Counted from the stretch's first letter, positions 1-12,584 are shown. The stretch: DNA of 64,000 bases from Channa striata (GCA_033026295.1 CM065175.1:19788837-19852836), one strand, 5' to 3'. Notes: generated by a model not told the origin, from the sequence alone. Numbers and translations are program-made.

Positions 1-3000
1 TTTCTCTGTGGCCGCCCGAGCAGATCCCTCGGCCCACAGTTTTTCTAGTCCAGACTTGTTAAGATCTCCTCAGAAGATTTCTTTTCTTGTGATCCCAGCA
101 GTCATTCAGGAACATTTTGTGCCCTGGATGAAGTATTTTGATAGTGACATCTGAGCATGTCATTTAAGCATTATCTTATTTATCTTGGATAAGTTCAAGG
201 TATAATACAAGCATTAGTGCATTTGTTTGCATATGTTTGCACAGACAATAAGAGGCATTTATAGACACTTTTAGATTCATATTGTTGCCCACAGGCACAT
301 GTATGTGTTTGCCGCCATCTGCACCCTGGTGGCTGAATGTTCAAGCTGCATATCATTAAATTGAGTCTTAAAGCCTTTTTTGTTGCATGTCATACCTCCC
401 TCTCCCCACATTCCCTGTCTCTACCCTGTCCTACATTGTAAACGCTAAAGAAGACGAATCCGTTTGAGTATATTTGACATGTCTTATAATCATTTAGAAA
501 GACTTTTGCATTAAAGATCCCATTAGGATTCCCTGCTTGCTAGACTCTGGGACCTGCCCGGAGGGGAATAATCATGACTGTCCTCAACTCACTCACTAAC
601 TTACACTTGCTATCAAAAGTTATGCTCATTAAACTCAGCAGGATTTTTCCTTTGAAGTGCACAATAGAGGCCAGTAGAGGACACTGTTTGGGCCTCGTTC
701 CTCTCCTCTCTCCTGACCCTTTCACTTGATTTCATGCTGATGCAAAGATGCAGCTGTGTTTTCTTTGTTAGAGGATTGAGCAAACTACATTTTCTTCATA
801 AAGAAAGAAACACAAACTGTGTGAGCTTTAAAAACCAGACAGGCATTTTCCTGGGCACAGATGTGTGTGTCCACAGTCTGGTAGTATAACATTGATCTGG
901 ATTTAGCAGCATTTCCTTCAGTACTACAATTCTGAGCTATTTCCATTTTTTACTTTGGGTACATGGGTATTGCTTGTGCTAATACTTTTGTACTTTTTGT
1001 TTTCACGGCTTGTGATTTCATTACGAAACACGTTGACTTTATGTGATATGCTTGATGAATTCAGTATGACTTGTAATTTTGAAATGGCAGGTCACTAGAC
1101 AAAATCCTTTTAAACATAATGTCCACAGTGTGAGTCCAGAGGAGCCATTATTCATTTATATCAAAACTAACTTGTTTACCATTGTGTGACTGTGTGCCAC
1201 CGGCTATGATGTCATTCCTTAGAGGAACAACAGTTTAGTTGGAAATTAAGATAAGCGAAACTCCTACTCAACTCAAACTGTCCACTGTGGCAAGGAGCAG
1301 CCACGGATGGTAAAAACAGGAAAACCACAAGCATCCCGCCGGTTCACCATTTCTGCTGTGTCTGCACATTGAGTGCTGCCCAGTGACAACAAACTCACAG
1401 CAATGTAGCAGGTGCTAGCAAGCATATGACTGTTAGTAACCCCTCCGAAACACCCCGCAGACATTTTACCTCGTATCACAAGCCCTTCTTTTTCCTCCAT
1501 CCTTCTCCTCCCCTTCAGAGCTGGCACACAGCATCAGTCACCACAGGGGCTCCTGGCCAAACACAAAAGCAGCCTCTTTGTAAGCTTGTTATTGCAAATT
1601 GTGAGCACGCAAGACATGCACTTTCATGCCCTATGCCTCCTACAATTATTCAAGAGGTGCACGCAAGGTTACATGCATGCAAGCACAAGCTCATACATAA
1701 CCTCTTTGGCCACTCCAAGACAAAGGGGATGGAGATCAAGTCTTTCAGAAGTAACGTGTGAGTGTTGAGGCATGTGAAAACTCATTTAACTCAGTTGTTG
1801 GCCATTCGTCGAAACAATAGCATCCTATAGACCTGGGCATTAGCAACAAGTGGGCATTTGGTTTTTTGCAGACTGCTTGGTGTGAAAACAGATATGTTAA
1901 GCAGTGATCAAGGCCTTCAGATCATCACACACTGACTTTTAGGCTCTAACTCTATTCACATTTGTAATAAAAGGGTAACTTCTGGTCACCCAAGTGTTTT
2001 TTTTTTTTGAAGGACCTTTTACGGTTTTGTCAGAATTGCTTCCCCTTTAAGAAAAGGAAGGTCTGAATTGGGGAGACGTCAAATGAGGCACTGAAATTCA
2101 AAGTAAAGCTGTAAATGGAAAAATGCACCAAGAAAGACTAGGAAATTGCAGACAAGCAAGTCTGCATGCTATCGGTGACTTCTGCCCTATAAACAGAACA
2201 CACAAAGCATCATCAAGAAATGTAGGCCATAGGATGTCAGGGAGAGGAATAAAAGTAGAGTTGTTTTAAAGACAATTTCTACATAAATAGTCATAAAGAA
2301 ATGCACACAGGTGTTGTGGTTCGGTAACGTTAAGGTACAAGTACTTTAGTATATCACTCCTTATTTTACACTGCAATTGAGAGAGAATCACTGAGATTGT
2401 CTTCCTTAACATTTAGTCTCCCGAAAATGGTTTGAAATTATACAAACCCTTAAACTACACAGCATTCAAAATTAGTTTATGTATAAGTATAATAACAAAA
2501 CACCTAAAAGATCATGCTGCAAAACATTTTATTGCTGACACAAAGAAAAAAAGTTGGAGCAACAGTCTACTTTCAAACCTTTTACAACATCAGTATTAAT
2601 GTCTAAGAAGTTCACAAGGGAAGTATTTTTAGTAAAAACCAAATCGCCGTACAGCAGTACTTGAATCCAGTTGCTTAACATCAAAACTATGATAAACACT
2701 ACCAGTAAATGTTTGGCTGTTAGTCACAAAGCTCGACCAAAGTCCGAGCTTGACCACAACCTGCTCATCTACTATTGCTGCAGTGTTTCTTTTACATCCC
2801 AAATCCCCCTGTAACTGTAGACTCTTTAACTTTAATGCCTTAAGTTTATCACCAAGCTGGAGTCTGTAAAATGTCCCCTGGCATGTACTGTACACCACAT
2901 TCCTTTCCTGTCTCCTCTGATTCTCTGTTTTCTCGTCCCACGTTCACATTGATGGGTGATGACTTTAGACCCTGCTAATCACTGTGCTGCATATCACACA

Positions 3001-3208
3001 ATCTTGCAGCACAATGCTATTGGACTTTTGCAGGAGGGACACAACAATCAGGAGACTAGTTTCAGCAGGCTGTTTATCATAACCCATATCTTTTAATGCA
3101 ATTACTTTGGTGCTGATCAATAAAGGGGCAGTGGCATTTCAAGGTTACCACGTGTACATGTTGACTGAAGTCTCTGGTTTTGCGTCATCCCCTTGGAACC
3201 AAGCAGGC
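1..3208. other. Intergenic DNA left of the apolipoprotein cluster
   Basis: No ORF here has splice signals or a recognisable protein. Poly(A)-signal hexamers occur on the + strand (1966-1971) and on the minus strand (2528-2533, read as AATAAA). The stretch could therefore hold the 3' UTR of a gene lying to the left, but nothing proves it. In mammals APOE and TOMM40 lie on this side of APOC1; neither is visible here. Confidence 0.4.
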
Positions 3209-3217
3209 TTATAAAAA
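3149..3217 (+). promoter_or_regulatory. apoc1: apoc1 core promoter: E-box and TATA box
   Basis: A TATAAAAA box lies at 3210-3217, about 30 bases before the start of a plausible non-coding first exon. Upstream are a palindromic CACGTG E-box (3149-3154) and a TGCGTCATC CRE-like element (about 3181-3189). Spacing and orientation fit the + strand apoc1 gene. Factor binding is inferred from the motifs only. Confidence 0.7.
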
Positions 3218-3239
3218 GGAACACACATCCAGGCGCACA

Positions 3240-3278
3240 AACACACTTGGTTTATTTTTCTTCTGGTACTGAAAACAG
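3240..3278 (+). other. apoc1: apoc1 non-coding exon 1 (5' UTR)
   Basis: The segment starts about 25-30 bases after the TATA box and ends at a GTATGT splice donor (3279). The next acceptor is the CAG at 3591-3593, 15 bases before the apoc1 start codon. The 5' boundary is approximate because the transcription start was set only by distance from the TATA box. Confidence 0.6.
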
Positions 3279-3608
3279 GTATGTTTTGTCATTTATTTCC
3301 TTTACTTCTGAGCCTGATAAGTTAGCTTTTTAATTTTATTCGCTGTGGGATACACACAGACACATAAAACTATTTTGGAGTAACTTGCAATGAGCACAAA
3401 CAAACCTAAAGCTATGTTCAAAGTAATGTTAATATAATTATGTAATAAGTTGGAAAAATTATCAAACAACTCAGAGAAAGTTTCGCATTACTCTGGTACT
3501 GACATACACTTTAAAAAGTAAAAGAATGTTTTTTCTTTCTGCCATCTGACCTTGTGTGTAAATAAACAATGTGTCGTTGTCGTTCCCCATCAGACAATCA
3601 CAGCCAAC

Positions 3609-4046
3609 ATGAGACTGTTTCTCGCAGTTGCCGTGCTGATGCTGGCTTTCGTTGCATACACAGGTAAGTCGAGAAAGAGTTATAGACCTTTTAACCGTAT
3701 GTGGTCTTCTTCCAGGTTGTCTAACTTTCTCACTCTGTGTCCATCACTCTCACCTACAGAGGCTCAGGAGGAATCAATCCAGGACAAATTCTCCAAGTGG
3801 AGTGAGCATTTGTCTGACATTGGCAGGCAGGTGTCTGATCATGCCAGAAATGCCTTTGAGCAGTTCCAAAACAGCAAAGCTGGGTAAGTGCTAACGCCCA
3901 CAGGAAATAATGCATTCATTTGGAATAAATAACAACACTAAAAACATCTTTGTGTAACACACCTATTTTATTCTATCCTCCTCAGACAATGGTTCAGTGA
4001 CAACTTAAATAAGCTGAAGGCAAAGGCTAGTGAGATCGGCCAGTAG
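3609..4046 (+). CDS. apoc1: Apolipoprotein C-I
   Basis: The coding exons are 3609-3663, 3760-3883 and 3986-4046, joined at clean GTAAGT/CAG junctions, and encode 79 residues. Residues 1-18 form a hydrophobic signal peptide (MRLFLAVAVLMLAFVAYT). The mature protein starts near EAQEES and is two amphipathic helices. The C-terminal block QWFSDNLNKLKAKAS matches the human apoC-I helix REWFSETFQKVKEKL in spacing and character, and the length fits the family (human precursor 83 residues). ApoC-I is a secreted component of VLDL and HDL; in mammals it activates LCAT and inhibits CETP and receptor-mediated remnant uptake. The ATG follows a short 5' UTR in exon 2 and is the first in frame. The gene is first in a four-gene apolipoprotein cluster on the same strand. 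The assignment rests on the helix motif plus gene order. Confidence 0.9.
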
Positions 4047-4249
4047 ACAAATAGGCAAGTTTGTGTTTCCAGCAAAAAAATCATCCCTGTTCCCCCACCT
4101 CTGACCTCTGACCTCTTCGCTCTGATCCTCTGATGTTGGGACATTGATTCGACAAATGACACATTGTTCAGCTGACCAGCTTTAAGGGCTACATTTCCTC
4201 TCTGTAAAGAGATGTTATTGTAATCTTTTTAAAGAGACTGTCATAAAAA

Positions 4250-4255
4250 AATAAA
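4250..4255 (+). terminator. apoc1: apoc1 polyadenylation signal
   Basis: An AATAAA hexamer lies about 200 bases after the apoc1 stop codon and is followed by a T-rich stretch, as expected for a vertebrate 3' end. Confidence 0.7.
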
Positions 4256-4269
4256 GTTTATTTTATATC

Positions 4270-7200
4270 AATTCTGTTCTAGTATTAATATTTATTAATA
4301 TGATTCCTTAGTGTAATGAAGTGGAATAGTGTGATAAAGATGTTTGATGCTAAATAAATGACCACTTCTGCTCTATGACTGTGTGGTCTCCTTATTAGAT
4401 AAAACACAGCACATTCATATCCGTCCTTTTTTAAAACCTATCACAAAGTTAATAGTACGAATGTTGCAGATTATCTTAAGTTGCATTCGAAATAAAATAA
4501 TTTAAGAGATTATTTAATATTATTTTCAAATGAAGTTAGATTTTTCTGAAATTGAGAGTCAGTCGTTTTTCTGTTTATCTAGGATACATACATATAGTTT
4601 TGAAACACTGAAATGACACTTCAGCCCACTGACAGATTTACTGAAATTAAAGGTACAATTTAACTCGTCAACAATACGTCTTTCCAATTTTACTATAGGT
4701 TCACGTAATTCTGTTAATGACCTCCTGCTCCTGTCAAAATGTCATAATATGCTTGTACATAAGAGTATCATAAGTGCGGTATTATAGAAAGATCAAGCTG
4801 TGATTTACTGGAAACTGAGAGGAACACACATGTGTGATGTGATATTAAACCTATAATACCAAGAGTTTGAAGACACTTGGAAGGTCCACGTACCCATCTA
4901 ACGAAAAGCATCATAAATTACTGAAAGGAAAACTAAAAAAGTAACTGATCACAAAGTAACTGAATTAATTTCAAGTACTTTAACCAAATAATTTGTTTAT
5001 ACCAGACTCAATAATCTATTGATGACCACTAAAGCCAATCACTTAAACAAAGAATAACCAGCAGCATCCGAAAGCTAATAGTTTATTTGTGTCAATAGCA
5101 GGTACCAAAGGGCAAGTGCCAACATGGCTACAGTTCTGGTATTTCACCACTCCTGGGCTAAAGTCACTGTTTATGCTCGGTTAATAATCCACCAATTGTC
5201 CCAGTTCACTGAAACCTGTTCCTGTGAAAGGAACATCGTGACAAAGGTCAGCAGCTGGTGCACAGAGGTCACAGATTCCACAGATGAACATGTTGCACCA
5301 ACTGTCTGGACTGACATTTACGCTAAACCACTTTCACTTTAATTAGTTTATGATTTTACATGAATTAGGATGTTACTTGTTGGTAATCCATTCAGCAGGT
5401 CCATCAATTTTAAAATTTCTGCTGTGGCCATCGGTTGATTTGGAAGAAAAGCGACTTCCTGAGGTGGCTGGAGGGAGAGTAAATTGTGTGCACTTTCTCC
5501 TGGATTAATATTTCCTGAATTAAATTAATAATTATGAGTGTATGCGAATATTATTGATAGGCCATACTGTGTAAATGTGTTAAAGTACACAAACAGAGTA
5601 TTCAAAAAACTGCATGTGTTTGCTCAACACAACTCTTCACTACAAGTAAAAGCACCATTTCAAATTATTTACTCGTGTAAAGTATCGACTAAGTACAACG
5701 TGTTCAAAGCAGTACTGAATGTCATACCGTTAATAACATAACAAGGTACAAATGGAGTCCTGATGAATTTAACACAGTCTCAGAGCTAAAAAAATGTCCG
5801 GTAATATTAGGGATCTCTGTTACCTACAGACACGAAGAACAAGAACAGCAGTGGTAAAGGTGGATCTGATTCATGTAACTTTGTGTGCTGACAGGTGTTC
5901 AATCCACAATGATTAATGACATTAGCATAAAGCTGCAAAATAAAGGACGTGAGGCAAAAGTCAAAGTAGCATAAAATAGAAATAAATAAGTGAAATACAA
6001 GTTCCTCAAAGCTGTAGTTTAGTACAGCTCTTGAGTAAATGTACTTAGTTATTTATCACCTCTGAGACAGAAATTTACCGTGAATGTCCGTGATTGTCAG
6101 TAAGCTGAAATAATTCAATGTGTCTATTAAAATATAATGTAAATAAGTTTCATTTTTACTGAATCAATGTATAAACTGAGTGCCAGTTTAATGGAGATAT
6201 CTAATTAAATAAACACACTAATAACATTCAATCCGCTTTGTTCAGTGCACTTTTAATAATACTCTGATATTAGTATTAGTAATTCTATTGCTAGTACTTA
6301 GTGGAAACAACATTTTCAATGCATAATGGGAGGCTGCATGTCAGAGACGCACAGATGTTCATAACTGAACACACAATTCAAAAACAAGGAGAAATCTTCA
6401 TCCCGTCTGTTTGGACAGCTGTACGATCGGGTTTGTAAGTGCAACATAGTTATGAACTATGACCTCAACATTAATGCTCAGTTGTTCCCATTGAGATCAT
6501 GTGGCAAGTACAGGGCCTAAGTGGAGACAGGGGAAATTGATTTTGTGGTGGACTCTGCCCACAGAAATGCTTTGCTTGGCTGAACGTGTTTATCTGTTTG
6601 ACCCCCCTCAAGTCTTCTCTAAAACTCATATCTCTTCTGCTAAATGACAGACTTTGACTGGCCTGTATACATATCAGCACCTGCCAAATGGTACATGATC
6701 CAAAGGGCGTTTGGACAGTTAGTGAACTCAGCTAATGTTGATCTTGAAAAGATATCAAGTCTTTTCATGGATACTAACATTAATATTATAATTTTGCCAA
6801 TATCTAACGAAAAAAAATAGATAGACAAAACAAAACCTGTAGTTCTTAATGAAGATCAAAATGACATCCAACCAGAGTAATCTTTATTTAAGTTTCAAGT
6901 CAAACATTTAATATGTTATTGTTAATAAGAACAAATAACAGTCTGACGCCCACTGAGAGAGAAAGGAGATTCATTTTGCTGTGTATCAATTTTGCTGCGT
7001 ATCAATTGTGGTCAAAAAAAAAAAAAAAGCAGCCTACAAACTCCACGTTGAATGGTCACCCGATTAGGACCAATGTGCATGTCGAAGCCGTCACCTAATA
7101 CAAATAAAATGACATGATAAGACTCATTTCATTCAACTGCTGTTGGCGAGGCAGAGGAAAAGGTAAAAATTGCTCCTTTGCAGGTTTAAGATGAGGTTAA

Positions 7201-7433
7201 TGAACCTATGAGTACATGTTATTCTGAAAGTTGTTGTTTTATTTGATTTACTGAAGGTTTTATTGTTAGTTTGTACAAGAAAGTCATATGTAAAAAACTT
7301 TAAAGATGACCGCATTAAGATTGTGCTGGTGCGTTATTTAGCCTAAAAGAAATGCTACGAAGAAATAACTATGAACTGCGTTTATATTGGAGGCGGCTTT
7401 GAGCTAATTGTGTTTCTCTCGTCTTTGTGGCAG
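4270..7433. other. apoc1-apoc4 intergenic region
   Basis: AT-rich DNA with no coding exon that I recognise. It should contain the apoc4 promoter and a 5' UTR exon, because the apoc4 ATG lies directly after an acceptor-like CAG (7431-7433); I could not place them. A diverged 16-base tandem duplication lies at 6973-7004 and an A-run at about 7015-7028. Confidence 0.4.
6973..7004. repeat. 16-bp tandem duplication
   Basis: Two adjacent 16-base units (6973-6988 and 6989-7004) start with ATTTTGCTG and end with GTATCA. They differ at a single base (T versus C at unit position 10). This is probably a simple replication-slippage duplication. Confidence 0.6.
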
Positions 7434-8073
7434 ATGAAAACCAAAACACTTGTTTTCTGTGTCGTCTTACTACTGCAAGGTACGTTATTCGAATAAATCT
7501 TCTTCATCCTCAGTCTCACTTCATTTATTTCTGAGCTTGCCTCTTGCTGGGTTCTTTTTTTTTGCCTCACTTGAGTCGCAAACATTCCCCTCTGCAGCAT
7601 GCAGACCACTTTTGGCCCAGACACCTGCCCCAAAACAGCAAGACTCTCCAGGATTATTGCAGAGGCTCACAGAGAGGGCCAGGTATTTCTGAATGCAATC
7701 TGTTGATCCGATTCATTCTGCTCAGTAGTGCAAGAAACTCCAACTTGTCTGGAAATGATCAATAGATACCAGAATTGCTAAAATGCTTTGTGTGGACATG
7801 AATGTGTTTGTGTGTGCACACCATATTTACCTTGTTGCTCATTTGCGGGCTTGTGTGTCTCACAGGGAAGCCAAAAGTAAAGTCCAGAATATTGGGGACA
7901 CAGCACTGGAGTTACTTGGTGCTTACTATGAAGATCACATCCAGCCAGTGACTGCCAGCTACACTGAATGGGCCTCTAACGTCAGAAGCTCCGTTTGGAC
8001 AAAGCTCAAGACGACCATCGACAACTACATGCCGTTTCAAGCAAAAGATCCAGCTGATCATCCCTCTCTATAA
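7434..8073 (+). CDS. apoc4: Apolipoprotein C-IV
   Basis: The coding exons are 7434-7479, 7598-7682 and 7866-8073 (112 residues; human apoC-IV has 127). The exons join in phases 1 and 2 with GTACGT and GTATTT donors. A hydrophobic signal sequence (MKTKTLVFCVVLLLQ) leads into a Pro/Gln-rich segment. The body is amphipathic helix. The core LLGAYYEDHI followed by a TEW block aligns with human apoC-IV FMQTYYDDHL followed by TKAW, and the downstream SVWTKLKTTIDNYMP resembles the human DSLLKKTHSLCP region. It is a secreted lipoprotein-associated protein whose biochemical role is poorly defined even in mammals. Its position between apoc1 and apoc2 is that of mammalian APOC4. The start codon follows an acceptor-like CAG, so an upstream non-coding exon is expected. 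I inferred the family from the YYxDH helix and gene order; a diverged apoC paralogue is the alternative. Confidence 0.82.
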
Positions 8074-8091
8074 CTGAACTAAAGCCAACAT

Positions 8092-8097
8092 AATAAA
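8092..8097 (+). terminator. apoc4: apoc4 polyadenylation signal
   Basis: AATAAA 19 bases after the apoc4 stop codon, giving a very short 3' UTR. Confidence 0.75.
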
Positions 8098-8119
8098 GAA
8101 ACTTTCTATCATGTGCTGA

Positions 8120-9590
8120 TTTGATGGTGTTTCATTGTTATTTTGCTGCTTGTACCAAATAGAATCCAACTAATTCACAGTAAAACTCCCGGTTTCCATG
8201 AAAAGCTCTGGTCACTTCTGCCCACGCACTAGACGTTATTTACATAAATTTCATCGACAAAACATCATAGTTATATATTTTCAAGCTAAGATTATCAGTT
8301 TTTCTGTCAAGACTTCGGAAGTATTACTTGCTTTGACTTAAATGATGACATGAATAAATTTCTGCAAGTTCATTCAACATATTATGTTAATAAAAAAAAA
8401 ATTAGGTTAGGAGGATTCCCAGCTTTCCTAGTTTGAGACTTGAAAGTTTGAAATTGTAGTTTGAAACACTGTAGAAATTTGTTTCTTTACAAAGATTATA
8501 TTTGAATTCATTGCCTAACCCCAGGTTCTTGGAATTTAACAAAGCAATCCTAGATACGGTCTTTGTACTGACTGTGAGATTTTGATGTTGAATATAAAAC
8601 CCGATGAAATGTCACAGACAAAAGAAGTCTTCTACATTTGAGCAAATACTTTTTAAACTTTCTTTAATCAAGTTTCCGGATTAAAAGCACTTGGTTGGTT
8701 TCATGTTTGTAAAAACAGGACAGTTCGATCCTACGGCTTTCAAAATTTTCTAGTAATTGCAGTTTGTTGTCCTGCAATGCTACGAGAGATAAAGATCAAG
8801 CTCAAGGTCAATAGTGAAAAGCAGCAATCAGTACCATGATCAGAAAATAATGGAAAACAGGATGATGCACAAGATTATTTTGCAGATTGTTTTTACAATC
8901 ATGCATTTGTGAGATGTTTCATTAAATGCCTTTTAGTGATATATTTGTCTCCTCTGCTGCTGTATTGAATTTGAGTTTTAGTTCTGTTAAGTGAAATCCC
9001 TTTCAAATCCTTTTCCCTTATGACACTGATGGTGTATTACCTTCCATGCACTATCTCAGGCTAGGTGGGTGAAAGGTAAAGGTAGAAATCTCAACACTCT
9101 GGGTTCAATGCAGTGTGTATAGACAGATCCTGGTTGACTGACCTGCTGAACATTTGATTGCGATCTGACTTTCAGCAGACACGATAAAGTGGTTTGGATT
9201 TGTCAAAAAGCAAGAATCAACCAAATATTTTATTAAAACTGCCGGCAATACATATATCTAATATACAAAAAGAGATGGTGGCATATGCACAACATTTTGC
9301 AAACACAGGATGTTTGCAGTATCTGAAGGGCTCCAAGTGCATTGCAATATGAATGCAGATAAACTTATATTTGAGCCACATTGCATAACCAGTAAGTCAA
9401 ATTTCCACATATGGTATTTAAAGTGAATTTCAAGCACACTGGACTTTGTTTAGGTGAACGTGTGTGTCTGTGTGTGTGTCTGTGCATGCATGTGTGTGTA
9501 GGTGTGTGTATGCTCATCAGATGACGTGTGTTTGCAGTCCCCCCCTATATCATCCTGTCCAGATGTGTGCTCCGAGTTACAGACAACTCG
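8120..9590. other. apoc4 to apo-14 intergenic region
   Basis: AT-rich DNA without recognisable exons. The right part (9430-9590) should hold the promoter of the 14-kDa apolipoprotein gene. A short GT-rich stretch (about 9460-9510) lies just upstream of its first exon. Confidence 0.4.
9440..9448 (-). promoter_or_regulatory. HNF4-type site upstream of the apo-14 gene
   Basis: The minus strand reads CAAAGTCCA, the HNF4-specific half-site motif. It lies about 200 bases before the splice donor that ends the putative 5' UTR exon. HNF4 drives many hepatic apolipoprotein genes, so the site is plausible, but a 9-base match can arise by chance. Confidence 0.4.
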
Positions 9591-9642
9591 CTTTCAGAGA
9601 AGACTGTCACTTCTTGGATCTGTACATCCAACACAAGAGCAG
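9590..9642 (+). other. Probable 5' UTR exon of the apo-14 gene
   Basis: A segment ending in GAGCAG directly before a GTAATT donor (9643). The coding exon follows at a pyrimidine-rich acceptor ending TTTTTCAG (9811-9818). The left limit is a guess, since no clear TATA box sets the start site. Confidence 0.4.
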
Positions 9643-9820
9643 GTAATTTTACTTCTCACTTTTCTGAAGCTTCTGCTGCAACATTTCTCTAAAATTTGTT
9701 TCTCATTCTGATGTTTTAGTTTAGAATCTCCTATGGCGAAAAAGTTAAATGTAAAAAGTTTTTTCATTTACAAAATGGAGAGAGAATGGTTTTTAAAGTT
9801 TTTTCCTATTTTTTTCAGAG

Positions 9821-10722
9821 ATGAATGCAAAATATGCATTGGCACTGATCCTCACTCTGCAGGGTAAGGCACCATCCTATTGCAGTCTGAACAGATGCAT
9901 TGATGATTTTTAAGTAAAGCTTATAAGAATAACATGGCAGAACTTTCACATGTGCAATAATTTAATAGAGACACAGTTTTTCTTCTGGCTGCTTTTATTC
10001 AAGGTTAAGAGTGAGAAACCAGAAGTGCACAGCAGCTTTTATCTGACTACGAAGGCACATTGACAAACAACCCAATAAATAGCTGCTCTGATGATTCTTT
10101 AAATGCAGAAATGTCCATGTAGTTGACTTATTCTTTTCTTTATGACATGTTATTACACTGGTTCAAAAATGACAACGTTGTCATGCTTTTTCTGTGTTTT
10201 ACAGTGTCCATGTGCCTGTGTGAAGTTCATGATCCATCGCATGAGCTTTCTGAAAAGTATAACACATATAGAACAAGATTCCTCAAGAGGTTAGGGGTTT
10301 TATCCGAAAAACTGCATGAATTGACTCTCCCTATAGCTCAGAAATGGGCTGAAACTGGGCATGGAGATGCTGTCAGGAACTTCTTTGATGAGGTGCAAGC
10401 CAAGCCTGAGTTCAAAGCTTTTGTCCAAGTTGCCAGGTGAGTGTCCCCCTACAAAGGCAAATATTAAAAATACAGATTTCTCCAGGTACTGAGGCAGGAA
10501 ATCCATTTTTTAAAACTGTTTAGATTTCTTAAATGATCTCTCTTACCTGTTTTGTACAGTGGTCTGGGTCAGGAGGCACTTCCCCTAGTGGACAAGGCCC
10601 GTGGATTATTGCTGGGTCTGTACGAACAGCACCTGCGCCCCCACATTGGCGAGCAGCTGAGCGAAGGCCTTGACCACTTTAGTTCCCACCTGGACAAAAT
10701 CTTGCCTATTGAGAATAACTGA
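9821..10722 (+). CDS. 14-kDa apolipoprotein (apo-14, apoA-II-like)
   Basis: The coding exons are 9821-9863, 10205-10436 and 10560-10722 (145 residues), spliced in phases 1 and 2. The product begins with a signal peptide (MNAKYALALILTLQ, continuing into VSMCLC) and is then almost entirely amphipathic helix. The end of the protein carries LVDKARGLLLGLYEQHLRPH and a terminal DKILP. These features match the teleost '14-kDa apolipoprotein', an HDL protein of fish plasma usually considered the apoA-II homologue; the match is from memory of the family. It would be secreted by liver and intestine and bind phospholipid. Unlike mammals, where APOA2 is on another chromosome, the gene lies inside the apoC cluster between apoc4 and apoc2. 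Type IV antifreeze-like protein, a related helical-bundle family, is the main alternative; the N-terminal and C-terminal motifs favour apo-14. Confidence 0.82.
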
Positions 10723-10970
10723 AACGAACCACTTTCAAGCAGCCACGATAGACGATAGCTTATAGAAACTACACCAGATTAGCATTAGAAAAGCAATGCA
10801 CAATGCAAATACAATCCTTTGCCTTGATTTCAAATTTGTATCTTTGCAAAATCTTGCATTTTAAACAGGGCAAATATGTCAACATCAATTGTGCATTGGC
10901 TGTATTTCTGTTTTTCATACACTAACAAATGTATTTGTGTGATTGTGTATGGATATTTGTAAATGTGTTC

Positions 10971-10976
10971 AATAAA
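10971..10976 (+). terminator. apo-14 polyadenylation signal
   Basis: AATAAA about 250 bases after the stop codon, preceded by a T/G-rich 3' UTR. Confidence 0.7.
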
Positions 10977-10989
10977 ATGAAGTGGAAAC

Positions 10990-12580
10990 TATTTTCAACG
11001 TGGTTCTTAATGCAGAGACTGAATGTTCACTCACACAGTAAAACACGTACAGGTTAACTTTGCCCTGTCATCACTTTATAAGTAGAACAAAGGTAATTCC
11101 ACGTAATTACAATTATATTTACTAAAACTCTAGATATTCATTAGTTGCAACGCACGTCATCAATTGAGATATGATGGAAATAGTTTATCAGCTTAGTATT
11201 AGATAAAATATAGAGATATATATGAAAATGAATGCTTATCAGCTACAGCTTTAAATTGTGTCACTTGAACTGAAAACTGGACTTATGGTCAAAAGACAAT
11301 ATGTAACCTGCATTATTTATGGATTATTCCTTCAAGTAATAGTTTGAAACGAAGGTACTAAATCCAACTATAACTTCTCAAGTGATCACAGTAAATCACA
11401 ATTGGTGCTTTTATTCCATGTTTTAGTGTTAATATGATCCCTTCTGTGCTACTTCCGAGATCATTTTGAAAGCTGGCAAGTGCACATTTGTCTTTTCAGA
11501 ATTAGTGGAGACATTCTGGTTATTGAAACCTTTATGAAGTTCAATCAAACATGCATTTCACAAAGACAATCAATTCCATGGAATTTTACTGTGAAGTCTT
11601 CATCTTTAGCTGCAGTGAAAACCAAGCAGAGCAGAGTCATCACACCACTGAGTCAGCCGGATTTCAGAAACCAAAATGTGACACACAGCTGAACACAGCT
11701 GTCGACAGCTTGACCTGAGTCATCAGGGCAAAAGCAGCCTGACATGTGAGGCTTGATCACAGGGTTGTCGGGGATGTTTACTTTTTGACTGTTATTACAG
11801 AGAAATCTGCTTCTACAAAAAATACGTATTAAAAGGAACTACTGCTCTTTGTAATTATGCACAATGAACAAAAGAGTTGGCTTAGAGGTTAATAAAAAGA
11901 TATATGACTATAAAACAGAAATAAAAATGTCAAACTTTCATAGATGACTGTACGAACATGGCTTCTACATATGGGAATAAAAAAAATATAATTTCAGACA
12001 GGAAATCAAACTCATTATTGTTAAAATTTGAACACAGAAGTCATACGAGGACACCACAAACAAGGGGAAAACAAACTAAACCGTCAGTCTGCACTTTGGA
12101 CTCTCTGTTTCATTTGAAATCAGATCAATAAGATGAAATACTTTGTTTGCTTTTGAGGCAAATCCTTCATACCTTGATCACACTGATGCATAAAAGCTTT
12201 TCAGACTTGATTACGTGGATGTTCTCAGTCTCTCCTGAAACAACACTGCTAACGACCCACTGTACAGTTTCAAACCGTGTTACACTATCTGCCCTAAATA
12301 TGTCATAACTCAAACTGCCCTGGATGACGTGTTCATCACACTCTAGACTTAGGTCCATCTTGACAGGACGACTGTAGTGAGACTCAAGCACCCAGCAGGT
12401 GCCTCCTTATGGATGTGGTGACCTGGGCAACCTTTGCAAGTGTGATGCAATAGTGAACCACTAACCTCGTCAAAAGAATATGTGACCTGATCTGTGACCT
12501 ATTTAAAATTAGCTTAGATATGAACCAACACGATGCCCCCCCATCTGTCCTGTACTTACAAAATCAAAAACAAAGTCTTG
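10990..12580. other. apo-14 to apoc2 intergenic region
   Basis: AT-rich sequence with short random ORFs only. I see no exon with paired splice sites. It ends in a retroelement tail at 12.6 kb, just before the apoc2 promoter. Confidence 0.4.
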
Positions 12581-12584
12581 ATTC

